The notes under the pieces were generated by a model, which was not told the origin of the DNA, ran no database searches, and was given only the letters and a program-made list of their open reading frames with translations. Position numbers and translations under genes: made by a program. Shown here piece by piece: positions 53,400-62,200 of a DNA stretch of 64,000 bases. Positions within the stretch are counted from its first letter, which is position 1, and every line of letters begins with the position of its first letter. The stretch comes from Micromonospora marina (GTDB lineage: Bacteria > Actinomycetota > Actinomycetes > Mycobacteriales > Micromonosporaceae), in contig NZ_FMCV01000015.1 of the NCBI RefSeq assembly GCF_900091565.1, positions 1 to 64,000 on the forward strand, in the 5' to 3' direction.

Positions 53400-53429
53400 C
53401 CGGACCCGCGCCGGGGTACAGGCGAGCCC

Positions 53430-54155
53430 ATGTCCGATATCGTGATCCGAGTCACCCGGCGCGTCCTGCTGCCGCTGGCCCTGCTCTTCGCGCTGATGGT
53501 CGGCTTGGGCCTGCTGGTGACCCGGGTGCTGTCCCGCACCTGGCCGTTCACCGTGGAGGACACGGTCAACCGTGAGCTGGCCGGCGACCGGACGCCGGGG
53601 TGGAACGACGTCTCGCTGGTCTTCAGCACGCTCGCCAGCACCCAGATGATCGTCGTGGTGACGGTGCTGGCGGCGCTGGTGCTGCGGCTGGTGCTGCACC
53701 GCTGGCGGGAACCGCTGTTCCTGTGCGCGGCGGTGACCGCGCAGGCGCTGATCTTCCTGTTCACCACGATGGCCGTCGACCGGACCCGCCCGGCCGTCGC
53801 GCACATGGACGCCTCCCCGCCCACGTCCAGCTTCCCGTCCGGGCACACCTCGGCGGCCACCGCGCTCTACGTCGGCCTCGCGGTGCTGCTGGCGCTGCGG
53901 GCGCGCAGCACACCGGCCAAGGTCGGCTGGTGGGCCCTGCTGGTGCTGGTGCCGGTCGGCGTGGCGCTCACCCGGATGTACCGGGGCATGCACCACCCCA
54001 GCGACGTGGTCGCCTCGTTCCTCAACGGCGGAACCTGCGTGGCGATCATGGCGCGGGCGGTACTCGACCGCACGCTGAGCTGGGGCCGCGCCCGGCTGCC
54101 GCTGTCCCGCTCCGACGACGAGGCGACACCGGCGGGAGCACCGGCGGGTGGTTGA
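53430..54155 (+). CDS. PAP2-family membrane phosphatase (second)
   Basis: A 241-residue PAP2 protein with about six TM helices. Motifs MAVDRTRP, SSFPSGHTSAA and TRMYRGMHHPSDV are present; the first lacks the usual leading Lys seen in the neighbouring paralogue. 30 bases after the first PAP2 gene and probably cotranscribed. Substrate specificity is not predictable from sequence. Confidence 0.92.
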   Translation: MSDIVIRVTRRVLLPLALLFALMVGLGLLVTRVLSRTWPFTVEDTVNRELAGDRTPGWNDVSLVFSTLASTQMIVVVTVLAALVLRLVLHRWREPLFLCAAVTAQALIFLFTTMAVDRTRPAVAHMDASPPTSSFPSGHTSAATALYVGLAVLLALRARSTPAKVGWWALLVLVPVGVALTRMYRGMHHPSDVVASFLNGGTCVAIMARAVLDRTLSWGRARLPLSRSDDEATPAGAPAGG

Positions 54156-54170
54156 GCACCGCCGGCCGGC

Positions 54171-55349
54171 TCAGGTGCAGTCGCCGGTGGCCACTCCCCG
54201 GGTACGCTCCGCGCCCGCCAGCGCCACCGGTCGCGCCTCGGCGGCGGTCACGGCGAAACCGGTGTTCGGGTCGTCGGCCGCCGCCGCGAAGATCACGCCG
54301 AGCACCAGGCCGTTCGAGGAGACCAGCGGGCCGCCGGAGTTGCCGCTGCGCACCAGCGCCCGGATCGTGTAGATCTCCCGGTTGACGTCACCGGCCGAGT
54401 AGATGTCCGGGCCGGTGATCCGGTCGACGTCCCGGATCCGGGCCGGGCGGGCGTCGTACGGGCCGTCGAGCGGGAAACCGAGCACGATCGCGTCGGCACC
54501 GGTGGCGGCCGGTCCGGCGGCGAAGCGCAGCGACGGTCCGGGCAGCCCGGGTACGTGGAGCACCGCCAGATCGCGGTCCGGGTCGTAGACGACGACCTCG
54601 CCGTCGTACCGCTCCCCGCGCAGTTCCACAGCCACCGAGCGGGTGCCGGCCACCACGTGCGCGTTGGTCATCACCCGGTCGTCGGCGTACACGAAGCCGG
54701 AGCCCTCGATGCGGCGCGAGCAGCTCGGCGCGGAGCCCAGCACCTTCACCACCGACCGGCTGCTGTTCTGCACCACCTGGGAGTTGGCAAGCGCCGGGTC
54801 GGGCGGCGCGACCTGCCGGGCCCGGGTCGGCGCGAGGTCGCCGAACACATCCGGGAAGCCGTTGGTGTCGACCGTGTCGCGCAGCGCGGTGGACAGGTCC
54901 TGCGCCTTGTCCGGCAGCACCTGGTCGACGACGGTGAGCAGCGCGCTGTTGCGGACGGAGGAGGCCAGCCACGGCACCGAGGAGGAGCCGAGCGGCACTG
55001 CCACCAGCCACGCCACGAGCATGACCGCGACGACCGAGATGAACGCACCACCGACGTCGTCGATCTTGCGACCGGCCGGCCCGGTGATCGCGGCCCGCAG
55101 GTTCGAGCCGAGCCACCCGGCGAGTGCCTGCCCCAGCACCGCGAGCCCGAAGATCGCCACCAGCGAGATCAGTACGCGTGTGCCGCTCGTGGCGAACTGC
55201 TGCGCGATCAGCGGCCCGACCTGGAGGCCGAGCAGGGCGCCCAGGAAGAAGCCGGAGAACGACAGGGCCCCGATGACGAAGCCCTGACGGTATCCGCTGA
55301 TCGCGAACACGAGCATGAGCAGAAGGAGGACGAGATCCACGGCGGACAC
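54171..55349 (-). CDS. MarP-family periplasmic serine protease
   Basis: A 392-residue protein: four N-terminal TM helices of the CvpA type (LVLLLLMLVFAISGYRQGFV first), then a trypsin-like domain with the His in MTNAHVVAG, the Asp in VYDPDRDLAVL and the Ser in RSGNSGGPLV. The mycobacterial homologue Rv3671c protects against acid and oxidative stress. Two Cys in PSCSRR and the C-terminal GDCT can form the regulatory disulphide known in MarP. GTG start at 55349. Confidence 0.93.
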   Translation of the reverse strand: MSAVDLVLLLLMLVFAISGYRQGFVIGALSFSGFFLGALLGLQVGPLIAQQFATSGTRVLISLVAIFGLAVLGQALAGWLGSNLRAAITGPAGRKIDDVGGAFISVVAVMLVAWLVAVPLGSSSVPWLASSVRNSALLTVVDQVLPDKAQDLSTALRDTVDTNGFPDVFGDLAPTRARQVAPPDPALANSQVVQNSSRSVVKVLGSAPSCSRRIEGSGFVYADDRVMTNAHVVAGTRSVAVELRGERYDGEVVVYDPDRDLAVLHVPGLPGPSLRFAAGPAATGADAIVLGFPLDGPYDARPARIRDVDRITGPDIYSAGDVNREIYTIRALVRSGNSGGPLVSSNGLVLGVIFAAAADDPNTGFAVTAAEARPVALAGAERTRGVATGDCT

Positions 55350-55425
55350 GCCCCAAGGGTACGGGCACCGGGCCCGCGGTCGGCTCAGCGCTCGCGGAAC
55401 GTGACCCGGGGATGCGTGCGGGTGA

Positions 55426-56118
55426 TCACCGCACCGGGCTCTCGTCGGCCGGTTCGGTGCCCGCCGACGGAGCGGGCGTGGCGCCGACCGGAGGCAGGTC
55501 CACCACGCGCGAGTGCGGCCAGGGCCGGGACCAGCCGCCCATCTCCAGCACCCGGTCGATCACGCCTGCGGTGAAGCCCCAGACGAGCATCCCGCGCACC
55601 GAGAAGGCCGGGCCGATCCAGCCGCTCGGGTGGCGTACCCGCATGCGGTTGTCCGGGTCGACCAGCTCGGTGACCGGCAGCCGGGCCACGTGCGCGACCT
55701 CGGCCGGCTCGCGCGGGTGCACCGGGTGCGGGTCGTGCCACCAGGCGAGCACCGGGGTGACCACGAAGTCGCTGACCGGGATCCAGAGCCGGGGCAGCTC
55801 GGCCAGCACCGTGACGCTGCCCGGGTCGAGGCCGACCTCCTCGTTCGCCTCGCGCAGCGCGGTGGCACGGACGTCGGCGTCCTCCGGGTCGGCCGCGCCA
55901 CCCGGGAAGGCCGGCTGCCCGGCGTGGTTGCGCAGCGTCGCGGCGCGCTGGAGGACGAGCACGTCCGGCCCGGCGCCGGGCTCCTCGCCCAGCAGCACCA
56001 GAACGGCGCTCTCCCGGCCGCCGCTGGCCGGCGTGACGATGCGGGTGAAGTCCTCCGCCCGCGCGGTGCCGAGCCGGCCCAGCAGCGGGTCGAACCACAG
56101 CGGCGGCCGTCGGGTCAT
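55426..56118 (-). CDS. Nudix hydrolase, CoA pyrophosphatase-like
   Basis: A 230-residue protein. The Nudix box runs from GGAADPEDADVRATALREAN and ends EVGLDP, preceded by the LQRAATLRNHAGQPAFPGG region typical of NudL-type CoA pyrophosphatases. ATG overlaps the TlpA-like gene stop (ATGA). Position matches Rv3672c. Confidence 0.93.
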   Translation of the reverse strand: MTRRPPLWFDPLLGRLGTARAEDFTRIVTPASGGRESAVLVLLGEEPGAGPDVLVLQRAATLRNHAGQPAFPGGAADPEDADVRATALREANEEVGLDPGSVTVLAELPRLWIPVSDFVVTPVLAWWHDPHPVHPREPAEVAHVARLPVTELVDPDNRMRVRHPSGWIGPAFSVRGMLVWGFTAGVIDRVLEMGGWSRPWPHSRVVDLPPVGATPAPSAGTEPADESPVR

Positions 56119-56744
56119 ACCCGCACCCCGAGGTGGCGTTCGACCAGCGCGGCGAGGCGGGCGTCGTCGAGCGCGCCGGTCGCGTCGGTGTGCCGGATCC
56201 GGCCGTCGGCGTCGACCAGCACGGTGAGCGGGAACGCGTTGCGTTCGAGCGCGCGCTGGAACGCGTCGCCCTGGTCGAGCAGCATCGGGAAGTCGACGCC
56301 GAAGTCCTCGCCGATGGACTGCGCGCCGCCGCGGCTGTCCCGGCTGTTCACGCCGATCACCTGGAACCGGCCGTCGGCGCGGTCGCTGAGCCGCTGGAAC
56401 GCGGGCAGCTCCTTGCGGCACGGCGGGCACCAGGACGCCCACACGTTGATCACCGCCGGGCCCTTGACGTCGCGCAGGTTCACCGGCGTACCGCCGGTGA
56501 AGCAGTTGAGCGTCAGATCGGGGAGCTGCTCCCCGGCCTTCCCTGCAAGCGTCGGGGACACGGCCTTTCCGGGGGACGTCGGGGACGCGGCGGCGGGCGC
56601 GACGGTCAGCGGGGCGCAGTCGGCGAACGGCGAGGGGCGCTCGGCCCGGGTCGCGGACGCGGGACGCCCCGGCTCCTCGGCGATGGCGGTGCAGCCCGCC
56701 GCCGCCAGCAGCAGCGGGACGAGAAGGTACGCGAGCCGGCGCAT
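56115..56744 (-). CDS. TlpA-like thiol-disulphide lipoprotein
   Basis: A 209-residue exported lipoprotein: lipobox Cys18 in LLVPLLLAAAGC, a linker, then a thioredoxin-fold domain with WCPPC (Trp105 to Cys109) and cis-Pro in NAFPLTVLVD. It probably reduces or donates disulphides outside the membrane. ATG at 56744 overlaps the nth stop by one base; GTG at 56747 is possible. Same order as Rv3673c-Rv3674c. Confidence 0.93.
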   Translation of the reverse strand: MRRLAYLLVPLLLAAAGCTAIAEEPGRPASATRAERPSPFADCAPLTVAPAAASPTSPGKAVSPTLAGKAGEQLPDLTLNCFTGGTPVNLRDVKGPAVINVWASWCPPCRKELPAFQRLSDRADGRFQVIGVNSRDSRGGAQSIGEDFGVDFPMLLDQGDAFQRALERNAFPLTVLVDADGRIRHTDATGALDDARLAALVERHLGVRV

Positions 56745-57523
56745 CACGGCACGTCCGCCGCGGCCGCCTGCTGCGGCACCAGGTCGGGGTCGAGGCCCAC
56801 GGCGACCGCCAGGTCACGGGCCCGGGGGCCCTTGAGCAGCCTGGCCGCGGCGGCCGGCTCGGTCGGCCCGGTGCCGTACGCGGGGCACAGCTTCGCCAGC
56901 GTGCACGCGCCGCAGGCGGGCTTGCGGGCGTGGCAGACCCGGCGGCCGTGGAAGATGACCCGGTGCGACAACATCGTCCAGTCGCGCTTCGGGTAGAGCG
57001 CGCCGATCGCGTGCTCGATCTTCACCGGGTCGGTCTCGGTGGTGAGCTGCCACCGGTGCACCAGCCGCTGGAAGTGGGTGTCGACGGTGATGCCGGGGAC
57101 GCCGAAGGCGTTGCCGAGGATGACGTTCGCGGTCTTGCGGCCGATCCCCGGCAGGGTCACCAGGTCGTCGAGCCGGCCGGGCACCTCGCCGTCGTACCGC
57201 TCGCAGAGCGCCCGCCCGAGGTTGATCAGGGAGCTGGTCTTGTTGCGGTAGAACCCGGTGGGCCGGATCAGCTCCTCCAGCTCGACGCGGTCCGCCGCGG
57301 CGTAGTCGGCAGCGGTGCGGTAGCGGGCGAACAGCTTCGGCGTGACCTCGTTGACCTTCTTGTCGGTGCACTGGGCGGACAGGATCGTCGCCACCGCGAG
57401 CTCCAGCGCACTGGAGTGGTCGAGTTCACAGTGCGCGTCGGGGTGCGTCTCGGTCAGCACGCGGCCGATGCGCCGGGCGCGGCGCGTACGGCCGAGGTCG
57501 GTCTCGGGGGAGCGCGTGGTCAC
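56744..57523 (-). CDS. nth: Endonuclease III
   Basis: A 259-residue DNA glycosylase/AP lyase for oxidised pyrimidines. HhH motif LPGIGRKTANVIL with catalytic Lys in its usual position ahead of VDTHFQRL and its catalytic Asp. The [4Fe-4S] ligands are in CHARKPACGACTLAKLC. GTG at 57523. First gene of the nth-TlpA-Nudix chain. Confidence 0.96.
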   Translation of the reverse strand: MTTRSPETDLGRTRRARRIGRVLTETHPDAHCELDHSSALELAVATILSAQCTDKKVNEVTPKLFARYRTAADYAAADRVELEELIRPTGFYRNKTSSLINLGRALCERYDGEVPGRLDDLVTLPGIGRKTANVILGNAFGVPGITVDTHFQRLVHRWQLTTETDPVKIEHAIGALYPKRDWTMLSHRVIFHGRRVCHARKPACGACTLAKLCPAYGTGPTEPAAAARLLKGPRARDLAVAVGLDPDLVPQQAAAADVP

Positions 57524-57582
57524 GTCGGCCAGCCTACGTCGCGGGGCCGACGCTCTGGCGGCTCGGCGCGGTCGGGGCGCGC

Positions 57583-58824
57583 TCAGCCACCCGCCGGTGC
57601 GGTGATCCTGCCGGTCCCGTCGAGCTTCGCGCCGGTGTCCGGGAAGTCGGACCGGTTCAGGTCGCGGACCAGTCCGAGGCCGCGGTTCTGCCGGTCCACC
57701 GACGGCCGGCCCACGCCGTTCATCACGGTGGAGGTGAACGTGCCGCCGACGAACGTCCCGTCCGCGGTGAGCGACACCTTGAGCACGCCGCCCCAGCCGA
57801 GCCGGCCCGAGCTGTTCAGCGACTTCCCGCCGCCGGCGAAGTTGCCCAGGCTGTACGCGATCAGCCGCCCCTTGTAGAACTCCATCCCGCGCAGCACGTG
57901 CGGACCGTGCCCGATCACCAGGTCGGCGCCGGCGTCGATGACGGTGCGGGAGAAGCGGATCGGGTCACCGCGGTTCTCGCCGAAGAACATCTCGGTGCCC
58001 GGCTTCACCCGGGTCTTGTCCGACCCCTCGGCGCCCATGTGCACCTGCACCACCACGATCTGGGCCGCCTCCTTGGCCATCTCGATCACCTGCTTGGCGG
58101 CGTTCAGGTCGACCAGGCTGTTGGACCACGGGTACGACGAGAAGCCCACCACGGCGACCTTGATGCCCTTGACGTCCACCACGGTGATCTCGCCCGGCGC
58201 ACCGGTGTGCTTGAGCCCGTGCGCCTCCAGCGCCGACTGGGTGTTCTCGTAGCCCTGGCGGCCGTAGTCGTAGCCGTGGTTGTTGGCCTGGTTGAGCAGC
58301 TGGAATCCGGCCGAGCGCAGGTGCGCGGCGTAGTCGGGCGGCGCGCGGAACTGGTAGCAGTTCTTCGGCTCCGGGCCGCACTTGCCGGCTCCGGTGTCGT
58401 CGGTGAGCGGCTCCTCCAGGTTGCCCATGACCAGGTCGCCCTTGAGCGCCGACTTCACGTCGTCGAAGAAGCCCTTGCCGCCGTTGGCTGGCAGCCGGTT
58501 CGGCGCGTTACCCATGATCACGTCGCCGGTCGCGGCGAGCGAGATCGACGGTTCCTTCGACGCGTCCGGCGCCGCCGGCTGGTCACCCGTCTCGGGCCCG
58601 GCCGAGCCGGTCGATCCGCCGCCCTGTCCCGCCTGCCATCTGGGGTCGCCGCCGGAGCCGCCGGTGTCCCCGCCGCAACCGGCGACGAACAGGACGGCGA
58701 CGAGTGCGGCGAACGCGGCCAGGCGCCGGCCGAGCACCGCGCGAGGCGGGCCGGGAGCGGCGGCGGGCGGTCCGGCGACGGCGGCGCGGAGGGTACGGGG
58801 CACAGAACGGGCGGGAGCGTACAT
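57583..58824 (-). CDS. CapA/PgsA-like metallophosphatase lipoprotein
   Basis: A 413-residue exported protein. The signal segment ends FVAGC (Cys50). The PGA_cap domain has ISLAATGDVIMGN, GDLVMGNLEEPL, NQANNHGYDYG, VVVQVHMGAE and VIGHGPHVLRG, matching the calcineurin-like metal sites. Homologues take part in polyglutamate capsule or cell-surface processes; no pgsBC partners are here, so the substrate is unknown. Confidence 0.88.
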   Translation of the reverse strand: MYAPARSVPRTLRAAVAGPPAAAPGPPRAVLGRRLAAFAALVAVLFVAGCGGDTGGSGGDPRWQAGQGGGSTGSAGPETGDQPAAPDASKEPSISLAATGDVIMGNAPNRLPANGGKGFFDDVKSALKGDLVMGNLEEPLTDDTGAGKCGPEPKNCYQFRAPPDYAAHLRSAGFQLLNQANNHGYDYGRQGYENTQSALEAHGLKHTGAPGEITVVDVKGIKVAVVGFSSYPWSNSLVDLNAAKQVIEMAKEAAQIVVVQVHMGAEGSDKTRVKPGTEMFFGENRGDPIRFSRTVIDAGADLVIGHGPHVLRGMEFYKGRLIAYSLGNFAGGGKSLNSSGRLGWGGVLKVSLTADGTFVGGTFTSTVMNGVGRPSVDRQNRGLGLVRDLNRSDFPDTGAKLDGTGRITAPAGG

Positions 58825-58909
58825 CGTCGGCGACGCTACCGTCCCCGGAACGCCGCGACGAGGGCCGATCGGTCGGAAAACCCGGCGCGCCGGGTATGCC
58901 GGGCGCACG

Positions 58910-59584
58910 TCAGCCCGCCCGCCGGTCGGACCAGGGCACGACGGTCCCGGCACCGCCGGAGCGGACGGCGGCGTGCACGGCCCGGGCCAGCGGTGCACCC
59001 CAGGCCGACCGGGGACCGCCGTACGGCGCCGGATCACCGTCGGCCGGGCAGAGCACCGTCACCGCGTCGGTGGGGGTGCCGGTGGCCGGCAGTCCGAGTT
59101 CCCAGATCGCCTGCGCCTTCGCCTCGGTGGCGGTGGCCACGGCATTTACCAGGGCGGCGTCACCGAGCCGCACCGGCACGTACGCGACGATGTTGACGGT
59201 GCCGACGCGCTGCGCGGGCCGGGCCGGCTCGGGCACGGCGGCGGCCCACACCGGCGTGCCCAGACCGACGGTCGCCCAGACCCGGACGCCGCCGTCGGTG
59301 CGGCGGACCACCTCGCTCACGTCCACGCCGGTCAGCAGTCCGACCCCGGGGCCGTCCAGGTCGAGGCCGTGCGCCAGCTCGGCCAGGTGCGCGGCGGGGT
59401 CGTCCCGGTCGTACGACATGGGGACCGTCGCGTTGAGCACCCAACGGCGGACGCCGATCCCCCCGCCCAGCGGCGCGGAGCCGACCGCCAGCAGCGGCGC
59501 CTCGGCCCGCCAGGCCAGCAGCGGGATGTTCCACCCGGATTCGGACCGGCTGGTCAGGAACGGCTCGCACAGCACGCCGGTCAC
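58910..59584 (-). CDS. cbiZ: Adenosylcobinamide amidohydrolase
   Basis: A 224-residue CbiZ-family protein that removes the aminopropanol side of adenosylpseudocobalamin or cobinamide for salvage. Family features: GIGVRRWVLNATVPMSYDRD and GLLTGVDV near the middle, and a C-terminal region with TGTPTDAVTVLCP and GTVVPWSDR. GTG at 59584. Apparently a single-gene unit between capA-like and crp. No cobalamin riboswitch was recognised. Confidence 0.85.
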   Translation of the reverse strand: MTGVLCEPFLTSRSESGWNIPLLAWRAEAPLLAVGSAPLGGGIGVRRWVLNATVPMSYDRDDPAAHLAELAHGLDLDGPGVGLLTGVDVSEVVRRTDGGVRVWATVGLGTPVWAAAVPEPARPAQRVGTVNIVAYVPVRLGDAALVNAVATATEAKAQAIWELGLPATGTPTDAVTVLCPADGDPAPYGGPRSAWGAPLARAVHAAVRSGGAGTVVPWSDRRAG

Positions 59585-59696
59585 CCTACGATCACAGGTG
59601 GGAACGGGTGGCGCCGGCCCGGGCCGGAGGCGGGATCTTAGCTGCTCTCCAGGTCGGGCAGGTTACGCCCAACGATCAAGATTCCAGGGGTGCACC

Positions 59697-59725
59697 TCTG
59701 ATTACTGCTCATGTGCGCCTAGACT
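59697..59725 (+). promoter_or_regulatory. Possible crp promoter
   Basis: TAGACT at 59720-59725 fits a -10; TCTGAT 17 bases upstream is a weak -35. A dyad near GGTGCACC (59688-59696) lies just upstream. Start of transcription would leave a leader of about 60 bases. Confidence 0.3.
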
Positions 59726-59794
59726 GGCGGCGCGCGAGGGATCAGCGGACGGCGGACCCGGCCGACGGACGGCACGCGCAGGCGGAGGTGCGCG

Positions 59795-60472
59795 ATGGAC
59801 GAGGTACTGGCCCGCAGCGGGATCTTCCAGGGTGTCGACCCGGAGGCTGCCGAGGCGCTCGCCAAGGAGATGGAGACGATCGAGGTCCGCAAGGGCGAGA
59901 TCGTGTTCAACGAGGGCGAGCCCGGCGACAGTCTCTACATCCTCCTGTCCGGCAAGATCAAGGTGGGTCGCCGCGCGGCGGACGGCCGGCAGAACCTGAT
60001 CGCCGTGATGGGCCCGTCGGACATGGTCGGTGAGCTGTCGCTGTTCGACCCCGGCCCGCGTACCGCGACGGCCACGGCGGTCACCGACACCCGCCTGGTC
60101 CGGCTGCGCAAGCAGGCGCTGCGGCCGTGGCTGAACAACCGGCCCGAGATCGCCGAGCAGCTGCTGCGGGTGCTCGCCCGCCGGCTTCGCCGGACCAACG
60201 ACTCGCTCGCCGACCTGATCTTCACGGACGTGCCGGGCCGGGTCGCCAAGAACCTGCTCCAGATGGCCGGCCGGTTCGGCACCCGCGACGGTGGCGTACT
60301 GCGCGTGACGCACGACCTCACCCAGGAGGAGATCGCGCAGCTCGTCGGCGCCTCCCGGGAGACCGTCAACAAGGCGCTGGCCGACTTCGCCTCGCGCGGC
60401 TGGCTGCGGCTGGACGGCAAGAGCATCATCATCCTCGACCCGGAGCGCCTGGCCCGCCGCGCGCGGGTCTGA
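59795..60472 (+). CDS. crp: Crp/GlxR-type cAMP-responsive regulator
   Basis: A 225-residue CRP/FNR-family regulator. The cyclic-nucleotide domain has GDSLYILLSGKIKVG and MVGELSLFDPGPRTATATA (phosphate-binding cassette with the Arg). The HTH is EEIAQLVGASRETVNKALAD. Close relative of Rv3676 and GlxR, global regulators of carbon and respiration genes. ATG at 59795. Position next to nth is conserved. Confidence 0.96.
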   Translation: MDEVLARSGIFQGVDPEAAEALAKEMETIEVRKGEIVFNEGEPGDSLYILLSGKIKVGRRAADGRQNLIAVMGPSDMVGELSLFDPGPRTATATAVTDTRLVRLRKQALRPWLNNRPEIAEQLLRVLARRLRRTNDSLADLIFTDVPGRVAKNLLQMAGRFGTRDGGVLRVTHDLTQEEIAQLVGASRETVNKALADFASRGWLRLDGKSIIILDPERLARRARV

Positions 60473-60490
60473 CTTCCCGCACCGGCTTCC

Positions 60491-60523
60491 CGGCCCGGCC
60501 CGCCGCCGCGCGGAACCGGGCCG
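60491..60523 (+). terminator. Candidate crp terminator
   Basis: CGGCCCGG (60491-60498) pairs with CCGGGCCG (60516-60523) around a 17-base loop, starting 18 bases past the crp stop. Confidence 0.4.
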
Positions 60524-60535
60524 ATGCCGTCTTCG

Positions 60536-60642
60536 GCGCAGGCCGGTGCCGCCTCTCGTGCGCGGGCCAGGCCGGTGCCGCCCTTCTTGCGCAGGGCCGG
60601 TGCCGCCTCTCGTGCGCAGGCCAGGCCGGTGCCGCCTCCGAG
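60536..60642. repeat. Non-coding 53-bp tandem repeat, two copies
   Basis: GCGCAGGCCGGTGCCGCCTC begins at 60536 and recurs (with one extra G) at 60589; each copy also contains a second GGCCGGTGCCGCC sub-unit. It lies between crp and the metallophosphoesterase gene with no supported ORF. Confidence 0.7.
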
Positions 60643-60707
60643 CAACCTGGCTCTGCCCGCCGCAGAATCGCCTTGTCCGCCCGGGCCGGTGTCACCAGGC
60701 TGGGACG

Positions 60708-61451
60708 ATGCCTGATCGCGTCGCCGTCCTCTCCGACATCCACGGTGTGCTGCCCGCGCTGGAAGCAGTCCTGGCCGAGCCGGACGTGGCAGCCGCCGAC
60801 CTGATCGTCCTCACCGGTGACCTGGCGGCCGGCCCGCAGCCGGTCGAGGTGCTGGACCGGCTGGCCGCGCTCGGTGACCGGGCCTGCTGGGTCGGCGGGA
60901 ACGCCGACCGGGAGCTGGTGCAGGCAAGGGCCGGCGAGCCGTCGGCGATCGAGGTCTCCAACTGGGCCGCCGGGCAGCTCCGCGACGACCAGGTGGCCCG
61001 GTTGGCGGCGCTGCCGCCGTCCGTCACGCTGCCGGTCACCGGCCTCGGCGACGTGTTGTTCTGCCACGCGACTCCACGCGACGACGAGGAGGTCGTGCTC
61101 GTCGACTCGCGGCTGGACCGCTGGGCCGAGGTCTTCGCCGGCCTGCCGGCCGAGGTCGGCGCCGTGGTCTGCGGGCACACGCACATGCCGTTCACCCGGT
61201 TGGTCGACCGTCGCCTGGTGGTGAATCCGGGCAGCGTCGGCATGCCGTACGGGGGCACCGGCGCCTGGTGGGCGCTGCTCGGGCCGGGCGTCCAGTTGCG
61301 CCGGACCCGCTTCGACGTGGACGCCGCCTGCGCCCGGGTCGCCGCCGGGTCCACATTCCCGGACGCGGCGGCCTGGGCCGACGAGTACGTCCGCTCCCGC
61401 CACTCCGACGCCGACGCCCTCACGGTCTTCGGTCCGCGCGACGGCCGCTGA
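60708..61451 (+). CDS. Calcineurin-like metallophosphoesterase (YfcE/MJ0936 type)
   Basis: A 247-residue cytoplasmic protein. Metal-site motifs in order: VLSDIHG, VLTGDLAAGP, VGGNADRE, CHATPRDDE and VVCGHTHMPFTR. Family members are phosphodiesterases or phosphatases; natural substrate unknown. ATG at 60708. The gene is preceded by a tandem repeat and followed by a palindromic repeat. Confidence 0.9.
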   Translation: MPDRVAVLSDIHGVLPALEAVLAEPDVAAADLIVLTGDLAAGPQPVEVLDRLAALGDRACWVGGNADRELVQARAGEPSAIEVSNWAAGQLRDDQVARLAALPPSVTLPVTGLGDVLFCHATPRDDEEVVLVDSRLDRWAEVFAGLPAEVGAVVCGHTHMPFTRLVDRRLVVNPGSVGMPYGGTGAWWALLGPGVQLRRTRFDVDAACARVAAGSTFPDAAAWADEYVRSRHSDADALTVFGPRDGR

Positions 61452-61452
61452 G

Positions 61453-61508
61453 GCGTTAACAAGGGGCCCTTGCTCTACCGGAGGCGTTAAGAAGGGGCCC
61501 CTCCTTAA
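61453..61508. repeat. Two-unit AAGGGGCCCTT palindromic repeat, copy B
   Basis: GTTAACAAGGGGCCCTTG, the same CTCTACCGGAGGC spacer as copy A, then GTTAAGAAGGGGCCCCTCC and TTAAG. It starts right after the metallophosphoesterase stop codon and could terminate its transcript. Confidence 0.75.
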
Positions 61509-61515
61509 GAAAAAG

Positions 61516-61540
61516 TCAGGCTTGACTGTTTGTTTTGGGC
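61516..61540 (+). promoter_or_regulatory. AT-rich promoter/operator of the TetR gene
   Basis: GTCAGGCTTGACTGTTTGTT at 61515-61534 includes a TTGACT -35-like hexamer (61522-61527) but no clear -10 17 bases downstream. Short A/T-rich TTGACTGTTTGTTT-type words before TetR genes often are operators, so an autoregulated site is plausible. Confidence 0.4.
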
Positions 61541-61556
61541 GGGGCACGCTGTCTGC

Positions 61557-62168
61557 GTGTCGACCCGGGTTCCGCAGCAGGAGCGCAGCCGTGCCACCCA
61601 GGCCCGGCTGCTGGAGGCGACTGTCGAGTGCCTGGTCGAGCACGGCTGGTCCGGCACCACGACGACCGTGGTGGCGGCCCGTGCCGGCGTCTCCCGGGGC
61701 GCCCAGCTGCACCACTACCCCACCAAGACCGCGCTGGTGACAGCCGCCGTCACGCACCTGACCGAACGCCGGGCGGCCGAGCTGCGCGCCGAGGCGGCGG
61801 CCCTGCCGTCCGGCCCGCAGCGGCTCGACGGGGTGGTCGACCTGCTCGCCACCTCCTTCACCGGCCCGCTGTTCGTGGCCGCGCTGGAGCTGTGGGTGGC
61901 CGCCCGCACCGACGCCGAGCTGCGCGCCGCGCTGGTGCCGCTGGAGGCGCGGATCGGCCGCGAGATGCACCGGCTCACCGTGGAGCTGCTCGGCGTGGAC
62001 GAGCGCAGGCCGGGCGTACGCGAGTCGGTGCAGGCCACCCTCGACCTGCTCCGCGGTCTCGGCGTGGCCAACCTGCTCAGCGACGACTCGCCCCGTCGCG
62101 CCGCCCTGCTGCACACCTGGAAACGCCAGCTCGCCGCGCTGCTCACCCCCGAGAGCGAGCGGCACTGA
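61557..62168 (+). CDS. TetR-family transcriptional repressor
   Basis: A 203-residue regulator. The N-terminal HTH has ARLLEATVECLVEHGWSGTT and TVVAARAGVSRGAQLHHYPT; the C-terminal ligand domain is helical. GTG at 61557 gives VSTRVPQQERSR. It heads a cassette with the TIGR03084 and AtuA-like genes and probably represses it, with an acyl-CoA-type ligand by analogy to similar clusters. Confidence 0.9.
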   Translation: MSTRVPQQERSRATQARLLEATVECLVEHGWSGTTTTVVAARAGVSRGAQLHHYPTKTALVTAAVTHLTERRAAELRAEAAALPSGPQRLDGVVDLLATSFTGPLFVAALELWVAARTDAELRAALVPLEARIGREMHRLTVELLGVDERRPGVRESVQATLDLLRGLGVANLLSDDSPRRAALLHTWKRQLAALLTPESERH

Positions 62169-62200
62169 TCCCTGACGCCCCACCCCCGCCCGGAGGCACA

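Noticed and set aside
59585..59794. Cobalamin riboswitch near cbiZ
   Set aside because: The gap is on the crp side and contains no B12-box-like sequence that I can recognise.
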